Shown here: one piece after another, positions 7,713 to 9,843 of the stretch
How the letters are laid out: the number at the start of each line of letters is the position of its first letter
How positions within the stretch are numbered: position 1 is the stretch's first letter
Assembly: GCA_949289625.1 (NCBI GenBank)
Contig: CASEPH010000136.1
Coordinates: 1 to 9,843 of the forward strand
DNA from: an uncultured Clostridia bacterium
GTDB taxonomy: Bacteria; Bacillota_A; Clostridia; Oscillospirales; Oscillospiraceae
DNA: 9,843 nt
Direction of reading: 5' to 3'
The notes under the pieces: model-generated
The model's input: the letters and a program-made list of their open reading frames with translations, nothing else
The model's database searches: none
Told to the model about the DNA's origin: nothing
Translations under genes and position numbers: made by a program

Positions 7713-9359
7713 TTATTCTTGATCCGGTATCTTGCCTGCAACCATCGCTCTTGTTTCCTCTGAAAGGAACTCCATTTTATCGATGATAAAAATCAGTGCA
7801 TTTTCTGAAGTCTCGCCACCCAGCCGCGCTTTCGATGTGCTAAAAAGGTATTCCAGATTGCACGACCGCAGATCTTTCACAAAATCATCTACGTCACACG
7901 GCTTTTTCAGAAAACCCTGAACACGCTCCTTGAACGTGCTTTCTTTAAATACCAAAGCCCGAAATGGAGTCTTCTCGTTCTTCTTGGGTTTATACCAGCG
8001 CAAATAACCCCAGTATTTTATAGACGGATCATCCGGCTTGGCCTCTTCATAGGGGCCGTTTTTCTTGGTGTAAGGGAAGTGGATCAGCTGATCCGCGGTC
8101 AACATTTTTGTCAAAACACTTTGAATAGTTTGTTTCGTCTTATCTTCCTCCGCCTCCAACTCATGAGAGATTGTTTCTTCATCTGGCTTTATGAACTGAC
8201 TGCATCCAGGCAACAGCAGATTAAACCACTCAGATTGAACCTGCTTTCTTTGTGTCTTGTCAATAATTTTTTCATCCTGACAGCTTTCTAAAAAAAGTTG
8301 CAATGTCAGCATTTGCAATGCTATAAAGTGCTCTTCAGTCGGCTGAAACCTTTGAATCCCTTTTTGGGCGTGATATCTCAATATGCAATCTCCAACCTCA
8401 CGTAATTTATTTGTAAGCTTTTTCACAAATTTTTTCTTTTTTGTAAGTCTCGAAAGAGACAAAGCAAACCGTTCTATCAAGTACTTAATATCCTCGCCAT
8501 TCCAATCGAAATCCAAGCAAACCAATAATGAATCGCTCAAACGTATTGCTGGCACCTTGTTCACCTTAGCCGGCGCATTAAAAATGACAACCGTTGCCCA
8601 TCGGTTCCTCTCTATAAAACGGCGAATTTTGTTTACAGAAAAGAAACTCCCAAAAACCAAGACTGCTGTATCTCGATATTGAGAAGGAAAACGATTTTTC
8701 TTTTTCTTATACCACAAAAACGAACCTTGATCTAAACTTTTCTGTCCAATTCCTTGTGGCAAAAAAGGCGGACACTTAGACCTTAATTTATCTTTAGTAT
8801 GTGTAGGAACCGTCAGAGCTTTTATTGTTTTCGAAATGAAATCAAATGTAACATTGAATCTCTTATCGCTCGGATTTAACACCAAAACTGGCGCTCTATT
8901 TTGGAGTGCAATCAAATAGATTTTATAAAACATAGGAACCAACACTTGTGCATAATATCCTGATAAAATACCGCTGAACAGGCGTAAAACTTCTCTTTTG
9001 TTTTCTATATCTGTTCCACAGGAATTCAAAAACTTCTCAAGTTCTCCCCAACCACATTTTCCTTTGTCTTGGTTTTTTTCTGAAAAGTCCTTCTTTGAAA
9101 TGTATTGCAGTCCATTTTTTATTTTTATTTTTTTCTTCTGAAAGACGTATCCATCAGCGGTGCACTGTTTTTGGATTTTTTCAATTTCATCCTTCAATTT
9201 GGTTTTTGTTTTGCAGACCCTGCAGTCTACATATCGTTTTTTCATCATCAGCGAAGATTGATCCTGACGTGTCCTTTCTACAACGATGAGTCCGTAGCTG
9301 CCGTCATCATACTTCCAAAAGCGCACTTCTCGCCTATCCTTTATTTTCGATTCACCCAT
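7713..9359 (-). CDS. Unrecognised lysine-rich 548-residue protein (accessory region)
   Basis: I do not recognise this protein with confidence. It is strongly basic, rich in lysine, and has no signal peptide or clear membrane span. Visible parts are a beta-like N-terminus with a CxxC pair (C46, C49) in DCRVCK; a segment APVLVLNPSDKRFN (156-169) that looks like a strand followed by a spoiled P-loop; TAVLVFGSFFSVNKIRRFIE (231-250) then ATVVIF; a helical region with KKKKFVKKL (~307-315); and a C-terminal part with WGYLRWYKPKK (450-460). The order faintly recalls phage-type DUF927 helicase/primase-like ATPases, but no intact Walker A (GxxxxGK[S/T]) is present. The ATG at 9359 has GTGAGG 8 nt upstream on the minus strand. 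The gene is distinctly AT-richer than the genes to its left, which suggests lateral transfer. It is followed on the same strand by the SHOCT-like gene. Confidence 0.75.
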   Translation of the reverse strand: MGESKIKDRREVRFWKYDDGSYGLIVVERTRQDQSSLMMKKRYVDCRVCKTKTKLKDEIEKIQKQCTADGYVFQKKKIKIKNGLQYISKKDFSEKNQDKGKCGWGELEKFLNSCGTDIENKREVLRLFSGILSGYYAQVLVPMFYKIYLIALQNRAPVLVLNPSDKRFNVTFDFISKTIKALTVPTHTKDKLRSKCPPFLPQGIGQKSLDQGSFLWYKKKKNRFPSQYRDTAVLVFGSFFSVNKIRRFIERNRWATVVIFNAPAKVNKVPAIRLSDSLLVCLDFDWNGEDIKYLIERFALSLSRLTKKKKFVKKLTNKLREVGDCILRYHAQKGIQRFQPTEEHFIALQMLTLQLFLESCQDEKIIDKTQRKQVQSEWFNLLLPGCSQFIKPDEETISHELEAEEDKTKQTIQSVLTKMLTADQLIHFPYTKKNGPYEEAKPDDPSIKYWGYLRWYKPKKNEKTPFRALVFKESTFKERVQGFLKKPCDVDDFVKDLRSCNLEYLFSTSKARLGGETSENALIFIIDKMEFLSEETRAMVAGKIPDQE

Positions 9360-9445
9360 AGGTCCAGCCTCACTTTTACAACTGTTGCATTAACTTTCAC
9401 TTTAGAAAAATGGTACTTGTAAAGCCTTTAACTGAATTTGCTCCA

Positions 9446-9486
9446 GGAACAAAGAACACAGGAACATGAGAACATTAAAATTTTAA
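9446..9486. repeat. Four GAACA repeats next to a 12-bp palindrome, upstream of the 548-residue gene
   Basis: GAACA starts at 9447, 9454, 9462 and 9470, that is, every 7-8 bp. Read on the minus strand these are TGTTC units about 90-115 bp upstream of the ATG at 9359. They directly abut TTAAAATTTTAA (9475-9486), a perfect palindrome. The array looks like an iterated protein-binding site (operator or iteron-like). No -35/-10 pair is clear between it and the gene. Confidence 0.45.
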
Positions 9487-9702
9487 CACAAAATCGTCTT
9501 TTTTGCAACAGCCATTTGACATGCGTTTTCCACTGTTTTACGTTGGCACAAGACCCTTTTCAGGCGATACAGAATGGGTTTCCTTGCCCGGTCACTCAAG
9601 CAGATCGCTCCCAAGCGCCACAAAAATCCGACTTCCAAGACGTCCAAGCCATTCCGGCTTTGCCGGCTGCCCGGCCCCACGGGGCAGACAAAATATACTC
9701 CT
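9487..9702. other. Probably non-coding, hairpin-rich tract
   Basis: No frame here looks like a real protein; open frames on both strands are short and of unnatural composition. GC content rises again. Several short hairpins are packed together: CCGGC/GCCGG around TTT (9654-9666), CTGCCC/GGGCAG (9667-9687) and, just to the right, ATCC/GGAT around GGCT (9712-9723). This could be an interspersed palindromic repeat or the structured 3' flank of the gene entering from the right edge. Confidence 0.3.
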
Positions 9703-9843
9703 TCAACCGCCATCCGGCTGGATCGGAAACCGGACACACAGCCCCTTTGGCCGTGTTTTGTTTTGTCCAACAAGCACTGTTTCTGTTTTCAACATGGCAT
9801 AGATTTCTTGTTCCGACCGATGGAGCACAGCAGGCCGCAGAGG
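9703..9843 (-). CDS. Possible 3' end of a minus-strand gene entering from the right edge
   Basis: On the minus strand the frame from the window edge is open for 46 codons to a TGA at 9705-9703. It contains LHRSEQEIYAMLKTETVLVG, which could be an amphipathic C-terminal helix, then a more basic tail ending PDGG. I recognise no family. The tail overlaps the hairpin-rich tract, so the frame may run past the true gene or be chance. It is reported only because a gene cut by the edge cannot be excluded. Confidence 0.2.
   Translation of the reverse strand, partial: PLRPAVLHRSEQEIYAMLKTETVLVGQNKTRPKGLCVRFPIQPDGG

Noticed and set aside
9483..9773. Minus-strand 96-codon open frame near the right end
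   Set aside because: Its residues follow the GC hairpins and have an unnatural composition; no family, and no ribosome binding site that would set it apart from chance.

Overview
The window looks like chromosomal DNA of a Gram-positive, fairly GC-rich gut-type clostridium, most likely in the Oscillospiraceae/Ruminococcaceae (Faecalibacterium/Subdoligranulum-like). This is inferred from strong AGGAGG-type ribosome binding sites, GC-rich codon use in the left 7.3 kb, an AraC regulator with a GH39-like sensor, a beta-glucoside PTS, and a C-terminal fragment of the AAA-ATPase-like/PDDEXK_9 family. No search could be run, so the taxonomy is an inference.

Left edge (1-600): the 3' end of an AAA-ATPase-like/PDDEXK_9 gene ends at a bidirectional terminator. 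Next come two gene remnants facing each other with both 5' ends missing: the last ~38 codons of a MATE efflux pump (minus strand) and the winged-helix C-terminus of a Crp/Fnr-type regulator (plus strand). They meet at about 282-300, which suggests a deletion that removed the shared upstream region of a divergent gene pair.

Centre (590-7335): a complete beta-glucoside utilisation locus on the plus strand. It holds an AraC-family regulator with a large GH39-like but apparently non-catalytic sensor domain. A 202-bp AT-rich control region with an 11-bp direct repeat follows. Then comes a tight three-gene operon: PTS EIIBC permease, GH1 6-phospho-beta-glucosidase, and a probably exported alpha/beta-hydrolase (esterase) with an N-terminal Ig-like region. 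The operon closes with a 15-bp perfect-stem terminator. The likely working model is that the esterase removes acyl groups outside the membrane, the PTS imports and phosphorylates the beta-glucoside, the GH1 enzyme hydrolyses the 6-phosphate, and the AraC protein senses the sugar and activates the operon. No EIIA is encoded here, so it must come from elsewhere.

Right part (7340-9843): composition drops sharply (about 40% G+C in a sampled stretch against about 70% in a sampled GH1 stretch). A minus-strand pair encodes an unrecognised lysine-rich 548-residue protein followed by a 64-residue SHOCT-like protein. Unusual small structures surround the pair: four GAACA repeats plus a 12-bp palindrome upstream, an inverted repeat touching the small gene's ribosome binding site, and a hairpin inside the small gene's 3' end. 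This looks like a laterally acquired accessory module. The last ~350 bp returns to higher GC and holds hairpin-rich, probably non-coding sequence and perhaps the 3' end of another minus-strand gene.
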